Positions 1 to 7,034 of a stretch of 26,737 bases of DNA are shown in pieces. Within the stretch, counting starts at the first letter, position 1. Each line of letters begins with the position of its first letter. The notes under the pieces were generated by a model. It made no database searches. It had not been told where the DNA came from and saw only the letters and a list, made by a program, of their open reading frames with translations. Both the position numbers and the translations under genes were made by a program. Source of the DNA: an uncultured Clostridia bacterium (GTDB taxonomy: Bacteria > Bacillota > Clostridia > Oscillospirales > Acutalibacteraceae); the NCBI GenBank assembly GCA_937912175.1, contig CALDOU010000055.1:1-26737 (forward strand), written 5' to 3'.

Positions 1-106
1 CTACATACTTTAAAACTTTCATTGCTTGAGCTTTGGTAATACCGGCGCCTCCTGCTATTTCTCCCAATTGTTCTTCTGAGATTGCGTTGTTCTTGATTTC
101 TGACAT
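1..106 (-). CDS. GG-leader secreted peptide precursor (partial, runs off left edge)
   Basis: The minus strand reads ATG at 106-104, preceded by an AAGGA ribosome binding site at about 116-120, and stays open to base 1. The visible N-terminus is MSEIKNNAISEEQLGEIAGG followed by AGITKAQAMKVLKYV. The first 20 residues are a typical double-glycine leader: a charged start, then Leu, Ile and a final Gly-Gly at the usual spacing. Such leaders are cut by the C39 peptidase domain of dedicated ABC exporters, releasing a bacteriocin or signalling peptide. Only about 15 residues of the mature part are visible, so its class cannot be given. A consensus sigma-A promoter lies upstream. It is not a copy of the two peptides at 3668 and 4230: both leader and promoter differ. 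Confidence 0.72.
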   Translation of the reverse strand, partial: MSEIKNNAISEEQLGEIAGGAGITKAQAMKVLKYV

Positions 107-134
107 AAAAACACGTCCTTTCATTAAATTTATT

Positions 135-149
135 AAGGAATACTTCCTT
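135..149. repeat. Inverted repeat at the start of the peptide transcript
   Basis: AAGGAA-TAC-TTCCTT is a perfect 6-bp inverted repeat lying just downstream of the minus-strand -10 box, roughly at +2 to +16 of the expected transcript. It could be an operator or a 5' mRNA hairpin. The role is inference. Confidence 0.4.
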
Positions 150-157
150 GATTTTGA

Positions 158-186
158 ATTATATTACATGTATTTAAAATTGTCAA
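158..186 (-). promoter_or_regulatory. Sigma-A promoter of the left-edge GG-leader peptide
   Basis: On the minus strand TTGACA (186-181) and TATAAT (163-158) are separated by exactly 17 bp, a perfect consensus housekeeping promoter. The start codon is about 50 bp downstream. This suggests strong transcription unless the adjacent inverted repeat acts as an operator. Confidence 0.8.
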
Positions 187-192
187 CATTTT

Positions 193-220
193 TTGTTTTT
201 TTATTAATTATTTATATAAT
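193..220 (+). promoter_or_regulatory. Possible promoter of the deacetylase gene
   Basis: TATAAT at 215-220 is a full -10 match. The best -35 is TTGTTT at 193-198 with 16-bp spacing, only a half match. It lies about 105 bp before the deacetylase start, back to back with the peptide promoter. Confidence 0.4.
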
Positions 221-325
221 AAATTTGCTGCGCCTAATTTTAAAATCTTAAAATGTAATATTTTCTAATTTAAAATCATAATGTTTACTAAGCTGTAAAA
301 ATTAATTCAAGGAACGTTTTAAAAT

Positions 326-1222
326 ATGCATATCAAACTTTATATTTTTAAAAAATTTAAAAATAAACTTTTATGGATTACTTCGATTATTATTTTTTGC
401 ACAGTTACATTACTTTTGGTACCGTTATGTTTTCAAGCCGACGAAACAAAAACTCAAGAAACAAACGGCGTCAAACTTCCTGTTATTATGTATCACCTGA
501 TTTTAAAAAATCCGGGCGTAAAAAACAAATTCATTATTTCGGAACAAACTTTTGAACAAGATCTTAAGTATCTCTCCCAAAAAGGATACACCACAATCTT
601 GATAAAAGACCTTATTGAATATACTCAAAATCAAAAAGAGTTACCCCCAAAACCCATTTTATTAACATTTGATGACGGCGCTTACAACAATTATTTATAC
701 GCTTTCCCTTTGGCAAAAAAATATAATGCCAAATTCGTGTTTTCCCCAATAATAAAAGAAACGGAAAAATACAGCAATATCACAGATGAAAACCCGGTTT
801 ATGCTCATGTAAGCTGGGAAAAAATATCAGAAATGGCAAATTCCAACTTAGTGGAAATACAAAACCATACATACAACATGCACGAATCAAAAAAGCCGCG
901 CATAGGATGTACGCAAAAACATAATGAAAGTTTTGAAAAATATAAATCAAACCTAACGCAGGATATAGAAAAAGCTCAACAAGAAATCAAAAAAAATATA
1001 GGTTTTGAACCCACCGGATTTTTTTATCCGTTCGGAGCTTACAGTAAATGTTCGGAGCAAATTATAAAATCTATGGGTTTTAAAGCCACTTTTGATTGCG
1101 AAGGAAAAATGAATTTTATAACTAAAAATCCCGACTGTCTTTTTAGATTACATCGTTTTTTAAGGCCCCCAAATATATCTTCACAAGAATTTTTTTCAAA
1201 AATAGAAAAAAATAAAAATTAA
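326..1222 (+). CDS. Membrane-anchored polysaccharide deacetylase (NodB domain, carbohydrate esterase 4 type)
   Basis: The 298-residue protein starts at an ATG 11 bp after AAGGAA. Residues 14-36 form one hydrophobic segment, a signal anchor or uncleaved signal peptide. A NodB fold follows: an M-Y-H motif at 55-57, TFDDG at 114-118 (catalytic Asp and metal-binding Asp), H181-TYNM-H186 as the metal-binding histidine pair, and a YPFGAY motif near 235. Family members remove acetyl groups from peptidoglycan or another extracellular N-acetylated glycan, outside the membrane and with a divalent metal. The next gene begins 20 bp downstream, so the two form an operon. The exact substrate cannot be read from the sequence. 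The order of motifs resembles the PdaA/IcaB-like group more than plant-type NodB. Confidence 0.85.
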   Translation: MHIKLYIFKKFKNKLLWITSIIIFCTVTLLLVPLCFQADETKTQETNGVKLPVIMYHLILKNPGVKNKFIISEQTFEQDLKYLSQKGYTTILIKDLIEYTQNQKELPPKPILLTFDDGAYNNYLYAFPLAKKYNAKFVFSPIIKETEKYSNITDENPVYAHVSWEKISEMANSNLVEIQNHTYNMHESKKPRIGCTQKHNESFEKYKSNLTQDIEKAQQEIKKNIGFEPTGFFYPFGAYSKCSEQIIKSMGFKATFDCEGKMNFITKNPDCLFRLHRFLRPPNISSQEFFSKIEKNKN

Positions 1223-1242
1223 ATTATCTACGGAGTGATAAA

Positions 1243-1962
1243 ATGCCTATTGTTTTCTTGAAACCAACACAAAATTCAACATCAAAAAACTTAAAGCTCG
1301 AATACTACCTAAATCTTATAGTAGCTCAAACAGAAGAATGCCTGAATTCCAATGGAATAAGTTACATTTCGGAAAAAGACATAAATAACCAAACGCTAAA
1401 TGAATATATTACATCAAACAACATGGCCGACCTTGTAAATATAAACTTAAAAAACAACTTAACCAACGAATGCTTACCCTCAGAAAATCACGGAATATAT
1501 GTATTTTTCAAAGCAGGTAACCCAAAATCAAAAAGACTGGCATCGGTTATATCAAAAAATCTTAAAAATATATATTTTAATCCTTCAAATGTTAAAATGA
1601 TATCCGATAACACCGCTCAAAATAATCTCAAATCTTCTACAACAATAGATATTGGCTTAGGGTATCAAAATAACACGGAAGACATCAAGTGGATTCAAAA
1701 CAATACAGAAGAAATATCACAAAATATAATTATGTCTTTAACCGAATATTTTGGTCTCCCATTTGTTCCTTGCTTTCGTCCCCGCCAAGGAATTACAATT
1801 AACCATGCCTCTGTTTTTGAAAAACCATGCTTAAATTCCAAAATCATCGGAAGCGCAGAAAAAAACAAAAAAATTTCAATATTAGGTCAATGGGAAGATT
1901 GGTATATAATAGGTAAAAATCAAAAATTGGGGTATATTCAAAGTAAATTCACGGCAATTTAA
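1243..1962 (+). CDS. Amidase_3-like protein with C-terminal SH3 domain, probably catalytically inactive
   Basis: The 239-residue protein begins at an ATG after CGGAG. Residues 1-172 follow the layout of N-acetylmuramoyl-L-alanine amidases of the Amidase_3 fold: a short beta strand, the EYYLNLIV helix (20-27), a GIYVFFKAG strand (84-92), a helix with S-K-R-L-A, an IDIGLGYQNN strand (135-144) and the SLTEYFG end helix (165-171). Residues 183-239 look like a bacterial SH3 wall-binding domain. Active enzymes need zinc-binding His residues in the first and middle motifs and a catalytic Glu late in the domain. Here residues 1-82 contain no histidine, the middle motif reads LVNINLKNN, and the late position is Asp. 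The family assignment is by pattern recognition. Loss of activity follows from the missing residues. It is probably an envelope-binding or regulatory partner of the deacetylase. No signal peptide is visible, which is odd for such a protein. Confidence 0.65.
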   Translation: MPIVFLKPTQNSTSKNLKLEYYLNLIVAQTEECLNSNGISYISEKDINNQTLNEYITSNNMADLVNINLKNNLTNECLPSENHGIYVFFKAGNPKSKRLASVISKNLKNIYFNPSNVKMISDNTAQNNLKSSTTIDIGLGYQNNTEDIKWIQNNTEEISQNIIMSLTEYFGLPFVPCFRPRQGITINHASVFEKPCLNSKIIGSAEKNKKISILGQWEDWYIIGKNQKLGYIQSKFTAI

Positions 1963-2014
1963 TTTAACAAGCAGTTCGTTCATTTAGGCATATATAACTT
2001 TTAGAGTAGAAATA

Positions 2015-2053
2015 TTTTTGATTAAACAGTAAAATTAAATTATCAATCAAAAA
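2015..2053. repeat. Inverted repeat in the murD leader
   Basis: TTTTTGATT (2015-2023) and AATCAAAAA (2045-2053) are perfect 9-bp inverted arms around a 21-nt loop, directly before the murD ribosome binding site. It could form an AT-rich hairpin. A function is not established. Confidence 0.35.
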
Positions 2054-2067
2054 TCAAGGAGAACACA

Positions 2068-3486
2068 ATGTATAAAAGTTATATTGACTTTATAAATTAT
2101 ATAAAAGGCAAAAAAATCATGTTTTGCGGACTTGGGAAAAGCAATTTACCGTTTATAAATATGCTGACAAAAGAAAAAATAAACGTAATTGCATATGATT
2201 CCAAACCTAAAGAAAAGTTGGATAAACAGGTTTTAAAAAACTTGGAAGCCAATGAATTTGTAACTTTAAAAGCGGGCGATGAATCCGCATGGAATAATAA
2301 AACCGATATAATCATACGAACTCCGGGAATGAGCTTTTTTTCCGAAAAATTAAAAAATGCAAAAAAATCAGGAACAATCGTTACTTCTGAAATGGAAATA
2401 TTCTTTGAACTATGCCCTTGCAAAATAATAGGTATAACGGGAAGCGACGGTAAAACAACAGTTTCAACTTTAATTTCGGAAATGCTTAAATCGGAAGGAT
2501 ATAATGTTTACTTAGGCGGAAACATCGGTGAACCGCTCCTTCCTAAAATAAATCAGATAAGCAAAAATGACATAGCGGTTGTGGAACTTTCCAGTTTTCA
2601 ACTCATGTCTATGAGAACAAGCCCGGATATAGCCATTGTAACAAATATTTCACCCAATCATTTAGATATACATTCCGACATGAATGAATATATAGAAGCC
2701 AAAAAGCAAATACTGTACCACCAAAATGCATTTTCAAAAACAATTCTAAATTTTGATAATCCTGAAACATTAAAAATGAGCAACTACGTTCGTGGCGAAT
2801 GTATATTTTTCAGTTCAACTCAAAAACTCGAAAATAAAACAGGTGTATGGCTTGACGAACAAAACAATATAATTTACTCAAAAACAACAAACAGTCAAAC
2901 GTCAAATGAAAAAATAATGAATACATCCGAAATAAAAATACCCGGCAAACATAACATCGAAAATTATCTTACAGCAATAGCGGCTGTTAAAGAGTTAGTA
3001 AAAATCGAAAATATAAAAAAAGTTGCCAATTCATTTAATGGAGTTAAACACAGAATAGAATTTGTAAAAAAGTCAAATAGTGTTTCTTTTTACAACGATT
3101 CGATAGCCTCCAGCCCAAATCGTACAATAAGCGGAACTCTTTCGCTATTTAATAAAAAAATAATTTTAATAGCAGGAGGATATGATAAAAAAATTCCATT
3201 TGATACCCTTGCAAAAAAAATTATTGAAAAAGTATCAGTACTCATCTTAATGGGAAACACAGCCGAAAAAATAAAAAATGAAATAACAAATCTTACCGAT
3301 TATGACGAAAAAAAATTACCTATAATAAAAGTCAATTCAATGCAAGAAGCTGTAAATGAAGCTGTAAAAAATTCAAAACCGAATGACATTGTAGTACTCT
3401 CCCCCGCATGCGCAAGTTTTGACCTTTATAAAAACTTTGAAGAAAGAGGAGATCATTTTAAATCATTAATACAAAGTCTTGATTAA
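2068..3486 (+). CDS. murD: UDP-N-acetylmuramoyl-L-alanine--D-glutamate ligase
   Basis: The 472-residue protein starts at an ATG after AAGGAG. It adds D-glutamate to UDP-MurNAc-L-Ala with ATP, in the cytoplasmic stage of peptidoglycan synthesis. The N-terminal Rossmann-like domain starts with MFCGLGKSN (18-26). The central Mur-ligase ATPase has the P-loop GSDGKTT (125-131), then VVELSSFQL and TNISPNHLDIH. The C-terminal domain has YNDSIASSPNRT and the late LSPACASFD motif, both typical of MurD rather than MurC, E or F. Length fits the family. It stands alone here, not in a classical mra/dcw cluster, and ends just before a terminator. Confidence 0.95.
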   Translation: MYKSYIDFINYIKGKKIMFCGLGKSNLPFINMLTKEKINVIAYDSKPKEKLDKQVLKNLEANEFVTLKAGDESAWNNKTDIIIRTPGMSFFSEKLKNAKKSGTIVTSEMEIFFELCPCKIIGITGSDGKTTVSTLISEMLKSEGYNVYLGGNIGEPLLPKINQISKNDIAVVELSSFQLMSMRTSPDIAIVTNISPNHLDIHSDMNEYIEAKKQILYHQNAFSKTILNFDNPETLKMSNYVRGECIFFSSTQKLENKTGVWLDEQNNIIYSKTTNSQTSNEKIMNTSEIKIPGKHNIENYLTAIAAVKELVKIENIKKVANSFNGVKHRIEFVKKSNSVSFYNDSIASSPNRTISGTLSLFNKKIILIAGGYDKKIPFDTLAKKIIEKVSVLILMGNTAEKIKNEITNLTDYDEKKLPIIKVNSMQEAVNEAVKNSKPNDIVVLSPACASFDLYKNFEERGDHFKSLIQSLD

Positions 3487-3490
3487 ACAT

Positions 3491-3517
3491 CCACCCGCAA
3501 AGTGGGTGTTTTTATTT
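3491..3517 (+). terminator. Intrinsic terminator of murD
   Basis: CACCC-GCAAAGT-GGGTG (3492-3508) forms a short stem followed by TTTTTATTT, five bases after the murD stop. A near-copy of this stem recurs at 4610, on the far side of the peptide cassettes. Confidence 0.75.
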
Positions 3518-3547
3518 ATAAGATTTTTTATTGTTAATCACCCGCGA

Positions 3548-3725
3548 CAACTAAAATTTTAAAAAAATATTGACATTTATATATATATATATATAATGTG
3601 CTTTATAACCAGCAAGTTATTGTCGATCTAATACTAAATTTTAATCTTATTTAAAGGAGTGTTGAAAATGGAAGAAAATAAAAAAATTGAAGATCAAAAA
3701 CTGGATAAAGTTTCCGGAGGCATAA
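3548..3725 (+). repeat. Duplicated promoter-leader module, copy 1
   Basis: From CAACTAAAATTTT through promoter, 5' UTR, ribosome binding site and leader-peptide codons this stretch is nearly identical to 4111-4287. The copies differ mainly in TA-repeat number, a one-base insertion before the -35 box and scattered substitutions in the UTR. Homology falls away after the Gly-Gly codons, so the module duplicated while the mature peptide sequence diverged. Confidence 0.85.
3570..3597 (+). promoter_or_regulatory. Promoter with (TA)9 spacer, peptide gene 1
   Basis: TTGACA (3570-3575) and TATAAT (3592-3597) are both full consensus and 16 bp apart. The spacer is TT followed by seven TA units. With the two TA units inside the -10 box the tract is (TA)9. 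Slippage of one unit would change the spacing by 2 bp. Confidence 0.8.
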
Positions 3726-3883
3726 TAATAGATACTTACTCAAAAATAGCCTCAAAAATGGCCAACGATATATCCGCATTCATAATGCGCGCAGCGGCCG
3801 CAGGAATAGGAATAGGTGCAGCGATTTCAGCTGCAACCGTTATTGCTAAAAACAAACGTAGTAAAAATAAAAGTAAAAGATAA
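3668..3883 (+). CDS. GG-leader bacteriocin-like peptide precursor 1
   Basis: ATG at 3668 lies 8 bp after AAAGGAG. The upstream GTG (3659) and TTG (3662) overlap or crowd that site and are rejected. The 71-residue precursor has the leader MEENKKIEDQKLDKVSGG (1-18) ending in Gly-Gly. The predicted mature part of 53 residues starts III, has an amphipathic stretch, then a Gly/Ala-rich hydrophobic segment (about 42-60) with GxGxG spacing, and ends in a Lys/Arg tail from 61. This resembles class IIb-type, pore-forming bacteriocins and other GG-exported peptides. A small membrane protein that merely has this N-terminus is possible. No transporter, immunity or regulator gene lies nearby, so export would depend on a system elsewhere. 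Exact target or role is unknown. Confidence 0.72.
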   Translation: MEENKKIEDQKLDKVSGGIIIDTYSKIASKMANDISAFIMRAAAAGIGIGAAISAATVIAKNKRSKNKSKR

Positions 3884-4042
3884 TAAATAGTCATACAGCA
3901 TATGTGGTTCAAACCAAAGAAGTAATATGCACCTACTGTCGGAAACATCCAAAAAACCAATAAGTTAAAGCTTAATATACGGAAAAACTCCAAAATGTTC
4001 TAATGAAAGATAATTACCCCGGTTGTATGCTCTAAATAAATG

Positions 4043-4077
4043 TCTCCTTGCACAATAATTGTGTAGGGAGATTTTTT
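4043..4077 (+). terminator. Terminator of peptide gene 1
   Basis: TCTCC...CACAA-TA-ATTGTG...GGAGA forms an interrupted stem followed by TTTTTT. It is an imperfect counterpart of the terminator after peptide gene 2, so the duplicated unit includes the terminator. The region 3884-4042 before it shows no gene. Confidence 0.7.
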
Positions 4078-4110
4078 CATGAAAATTTTTATTTTTAATC
4101 GCCCCTGAGG

Positions 4111-4287
4111 CAACTAAAATTTTAAAAAAAGTATTGACATTTATATATATATATATAATGTGCTTTATAGGTGGTAAATTATTGTTGATTTACTACTAAA
4201 TTTTAATCTTATTTAAAGGAGTGTTGAAAATGGAAGAAAACAAAAAAATTGAAGAGCAAGAAATGGATAAAGTTTCCGGAGGCATAA
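4111..4287 (+). repeat. Duplicated promoter-leader module, copy 2
   Basis: Near-identical counterpart of 3548-3725, carrying the promoter, untranslated leader, ribosome binding site and GG-leader codons of peptide gene 2. Confidence 0.85.
4134..4159 (+). promoter_or_regulatory. Promoter with (TA)8 spacer, peptide gene 2
   Basis: TTGACA (4134-4139) and TATAAT (4154-4159) are again perfect boxes, but the spacer is only 14 bp because the TA tract has eight units. A 14-bp spacer is far from the 17-bp optimum and predicts low activity in this state. One added TA would restore the 16 bp of copy 1. Confidence 0.75.
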
Positions 4288-4535
4288 AATTAAGCAGAAG
4301 GGCTAAAATAGGCTTAGGAGTAGCAGGTGCAATAGGTGCAGCGAGTCTTGCCACCGCCGGTGGTATGGTTGCCGCAAAAAAACGTCATGACAAAAAGAAA
4401 ACAGGAAGTGACTCGTTAAACGAAGAAGGAGAAAAGATAGTTCCTGCTGATGGCTTCGATGATACTGATCCGAGAAATCACCACGTTTCAACTACTTATA
4501 GTATAGCTGAACTTGCTGGGTATCCGGAACTATAG
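4230..4535 (+). CDS. GG-leader bacteriocin-like peptide precursor 2, with acidic tail
   Basis: ATG at 4230 follows AAAGGAG at the same spacing as in gene 1. The upstream GTG and TTG codons are rejected for the same reason. The 101-residue precursor has the leader MEENKKIEEQEMDKVSGG, 15 of 18 residues identical to peptide 1. A cationic start (KLSRRAK) follows, then a Gly/Ala-rich hydrophobic segment (28-49) with GxxxG-type spacing and a KKRHDKKK patch. Unlike peptide 1 it then has about 44 polar, acidic residues ending ELAGYPEL. The two hydrophobic cores share a short exact DNA match (AATAGGTGCAGCGA), so the genes are diverged duplicates. They may form a two-peptide system. The acidic tail is unusual for a bacteriocin and could be a self-protection or recognition extension. 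That is inference. Confidence 0.7.
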   Translation: MEENKKIEEQEMDKVSGGIKLSRRAKIGLGVAGAIGAASLATAGGMVAAKKRHDKKKTGSDSLNEEGEKIVPADGFDDTDPRNHHVSTTYSIAELAGYPEL

Positions 4536-4561
4536 TTTAAACAAATACGCTATATTTATTA

Positions 4562-4595
4562 CCCCTTGCATAATAATTGTGCAAGGGGATTTTTT
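4562..4595 (+). terminator. Strong terminator of peptide gene 2
   Basis: CCCCTTGCA (4562-4570) and TGCAAGGGG (4580-4588) form a perfect 9-bp stem with a 9-nt loop, followed by a run of six T. Confidence 0.9.
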
Positions 4596-4609
4596 GAACG
4601 CAAAAACAT

Positions 4610-4639
4610 CCACCCGCAAAACGGGTGGTATTTCTTTTT
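4610..4639. terminator. Bidirectional terminator between peptide gene 2 and ftsQ
   Basis: CCACCCG-CAAAA-CGGGTGG is a perfect 7-bp stem with T-rich sequence on the right (plus) and A-rich sequence on the left (T-rich on minus), 50 bp after the ftsQ stop. It can serve both strands. Its stem and the preceding ACATCC match the murD terminator at 3488-3508. Confidence 0.7.
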
Positions 4640-4688
4640 AAATCACCGAATATTACGACAAACCAGCGGTGCTTTTATTGTATTTTAT

Positions 4689-5516
4689 TTAACTGTTAGC
4701 CGTAAAATATGTTCTGTTTTCATCTTTCAGATCTTTCAAATTTAAAATTCCCTTTTCGGAAATACTGATTTTATTATTAATTATTTCTTTGGCAGTAAGC
4801 ACTTTATAATCTATATCCTCTTTATCTCCCAAATTAATATTTATTCTATTATCATAATTAACGTGTATATTTTGTAAGTCAGAAATATCTATTTCTTTTA
4901 CAGACTTCAATTCTTTACTTTCAAAAGCAACCAATATTTCTTCAACTAACTTTTTTGATTCCAAGTTTTTATATTCTGCTTTTCCGAATTTATTGGCCAC
5001 AATCTCGGCTCCCGATATATTTATAAGTTCCGAAGAAAGTTCGGGACTTTTTTCCAAAATTTTATTTTTGCTACTCATTACCCAATATTCTTCGCCGGAT
5101 TTTACGCTATATTTTGGCTCCGCTATGCCAACAGATACTTCTATCTTATTGGGAAATTTTTTACGAACCGATACCTCGTCTATATAAGTTAAAGATTTAT
5201 AAATTTTTTCTTCAGAAGATTTTGTATTTAAAAACACAAGATTTTCGCCCACATGCAAATCCCCGGCATCTATAACTTCCGAACTGCTGTATTTTTCATT
5301 TTCATTCACAGAAATACTGTTAACGGAAAAAAAGCGAGAAAGCAAAAATACTATGCCGAAAATCACCCCTGTTACGGTAGCTAATCCGAATAATACTAAA
5401 AAAATTCTTTTAAACCACAATTTAACTTTTTGTAATTTTATGGATTTTCTTTTTCTTTTACGTTTTTTAACAATACTTTTTTTAGGATATCCCTTATATG
5501 ACCTTTTATTATCCAT
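4689..5516 (-). CDS. ftsQ: Cell division protein FtsQ/DivIB
   Basis: ATG at 5516 follows AAGAAGG by 8 bp. A GTG at 5525 overlaps that site and is rejected. The 275-residue protein has a strongly basic cytoplasmic tail (residues 2-36, many Lys/Arg), one membrane segment (about 37-61) and an extracellular POTRA domain starting FSVNSISV (63-70). A beta domain with V-R-K-K-F-P-N-K-I-E-V follows. This is the bitopic FtsQ/DivIB layout, a septal protein that joins FtsL/FtsB in the divisome. Sequence identity in this family is low, so the call rests on layout and context. It begins 21 bp after murA on the same strand, a classic murA/murB-ftsQ arrangement. Confidence 0.85.
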   Translation of the reverse strand: MDNKRSYKGYPKKSIVKKRKRKRKSIKLQKVKLWFKRIFLVLFGLATVTGVIFGIVFLLSRFFSVNSISVNENEKYSSSEVIDAGDLHVGENLVFLNTKSSEEKIYKSLTYIDEVSVRKKFPNKIEVSVGIAEPKYSVKSGEEYWVMSSKNKILEKSPELSSELINISGAEIVANKFGKAEYKNLESKKLVEEILVAFESKELKSVKEIDISDLQNIHVNYDNRININLGDKEDIDYKVLTAKEIINNKISISEKGILNLKDLKDENRTYFTANS

Positions 5517-5537
5517 GTTTTTCACCTTCTTAAAATT

Positions 5538-6794
5538 TTAAATTCTTTTTATGGAGGCGCCGATACCGTAAAGTGTTTTTTCTATATTTTCATATCCCCT
5601 ATCAATATGCTTTAATCCCGATATTTCGGTAATTCCCTCAGCGCTTAATCCGGCAACTACCAACGCAGCCGCTCCCCGTAAATCTAAGGCGGTAACCTTT
5701 GCTCCGGAAAGCTTTTTTACTCCTTCGACTATTGCCACCTTATCTTCAACTTTAATATCCGCACCAAGCCTCAATAATTCACCCACATGTTTATATCTGT
5801 TATGAAAAATATTTTCCACAAATATGCTGGTTCCGTCCGCCACAGTAGACATAGCCATAATAGGCGCCTGTGCGTCCGTCGGAAACCCCGGATATGGCAT
5901 TGTACGAATAAGTCTATTAAAATACGGACGAGTCGGTGAATAAATTTTTAAAATATTTTTATCTATAAATTTTATTATACACCCTGCTTCTTCAAAAACG
6001 GAAATTACAGAGCTAATGTTTTCTTCCACTACATTTTTTAATATTAAATTACTGGCCGTAGAAGCAGCGGCAGCCATATATGTAATTGCCACAATCCTAT
6101 CCGGTATAGCGGTGTGTTCGGTACCGTGAAGCGTTTTTACACCCTCTATTACTATTGTACCGGCATGCGAACACGTTATTTTTGCTCCGCAGTTATTTAA
6201 AAAATTAATTAAATCCAATATTTCAGGTTCTTTTGCGGCATTTGTAATAACTGTTGTTCCTTTAGCAAATACCGATGCCAAAATAAGATTTTCGGTAGCT
6301 CCCACACTCGGAAAAGAAAACGCAATATTACAGCCTATCAGTCCGCTACCCGAGTCACATTCAATTATGCCGTGGCCTTCAACTATTCTGAGCCCAAGTT
6401 GTCGAAGACTGTCCAAATGAATATCAATCGGGCGAGGCCCCAATTCGCATCCACCGGGCAAAGAAAGTTTTGCAGAGCCCATACCGGAAATTAAAGAGCC
6501 TAAAAATATTATAGACGATCTCATTTCACACATCAAGAAATCAGGTATATCATTTTTGAAAATATTTTTAGAGTCAACGATAAATGTGTTGTTTTGAAAA
6601 TTGGTTTTACAGCCCAAATGTTCAAGAATCTTTTGAGTAACTCTAACGTCTGAAATATCAGGACAATTATGAATTATACACTCATCTTTACACATTATAC
6701 ATGCCGCCAAAATGGGCAAAATACTGTTTTTGGCGCCTTGAACTTCAACTTCACCCGACAAACGCCTGGAACCTTCAATTATCAGCTTAGGCAC
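5538..6794 (-). CDS. murA: UDP-N-acetylglucosamine 1-carboxyvinyltransferase (first paralogue)
   Basis: The 418-residue protein starts at a GTG (6794) after AGAGGTG. It transfers enolpyruvate from PEP to UDP-GlcNAc, the first committed step of peptidoglycan synthesis. The two-domain EPSP-synthase-like fold is clear: K22-N23 in the substrate motif, the PGGCELGPRPID loop with catalytic C116, SVGATEN (163-169), NAAKEPE, and PGFPTDAQA with D307 as base. The Cys is the residue attacked by fosfomycin, so sensitivity is expected. It is first in an operon with ftsQ. A second full-length copy lies at 11095-12396. Confidence 0.93.
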   Translation of the reverse strand: MPKLIIEGSRRLSGEVEVQGAKNSILPILAACIMCKDECIIHNCPDISDVRVTQKILEHLGCKTNFQNNTFIVDSKNIFKNDIPDFLMCEMRSSIIFLGSLISGMGSAKLSLPGGCELGPRPIDIHLDSLRQLGLRIVEGHGIIECDSGSGLIGCNIAFSFPSVGATENLILASVFAKGTTVITNAAKEPEILDLINFLNNCGAKITCSHAGTIVIEGVKTLHGTEHTAIPDRIVAITYMAAAASTASNLILKNVVEENISSVISVFEEAGCIIKFIDKNILKIYSPTRPYFNRLIRTMPYPGFPTDAQAPIMAMSTVADGTSIFVENIFHNRYKHVGELLRLGADIKVEDKVAIVEGVKKLSGAKVTALDLRGAAALVVAGLSAEGITEISGLKHIDRGYENIEKTLYGIGASIKRI

Positions 6795-6829
6795 TTATAA
6801 TTCACCTCTACAAAAAACTAAAACTAAAT

Positions 6830-6840
6830 CCAATTATTGG
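6830..6840. repeat. Small palindrome in the murA / membrane-protein divergent region
   Basis: CCAATTATTGG is a perfect 11-bp palindrome about 35 bp upstream of the murA start, in a 240-bp gene-free divergent region. It is a possible operator. Nothing else in that region is clear except the promoter at 6940. Confidence 0.3.
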
Positions 6841-6939
6841 TTTTAATAAAAATCAATAATTAACATTTATATTGGATATACTATTCTAAAAAAGCCGAAG
6901 CGTGATAACAAGTTAACTATATACATATGATTATAAGAC

Positions 6940-6967
6940 TTGACTTTATGTCAAATAAAGTTATTCT
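6940..6967 (+). promoter_or_regulatory. Candidate promoter of the glycosyltransferase operon
   Basis: TTGACT (6940-6945) and TATTCT (6962-6967) lie 16 bp apart. The -35 box is part of an inverted repeat TTGAC-TTTAT-GTCAA (6940-6954), so a regulator could bind there. Confidence 0.4.
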
Positions 6968-7034
6968 TATTTTTAGAAGTATATTTTTCTAAATTCATTT
7001 TTTATATCAACCAAAAAGTTTCGGAGGAGTTTTT

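Noticed and set aside
33..251. Open frame of 72 codons on plus at the left edge
   Set aside because: It lies antisense to the GG-leader gene and its promoter, has no ribosome site, and its composition is that of AT-rich non-coding DNA.
3668..4535. Toxin-antitoxin pair
   Set aside because: Both products share a Gly-Gly leader and similar hydrophobic cores, with separate promoters and terminators. Neither resembles an antitoxin.
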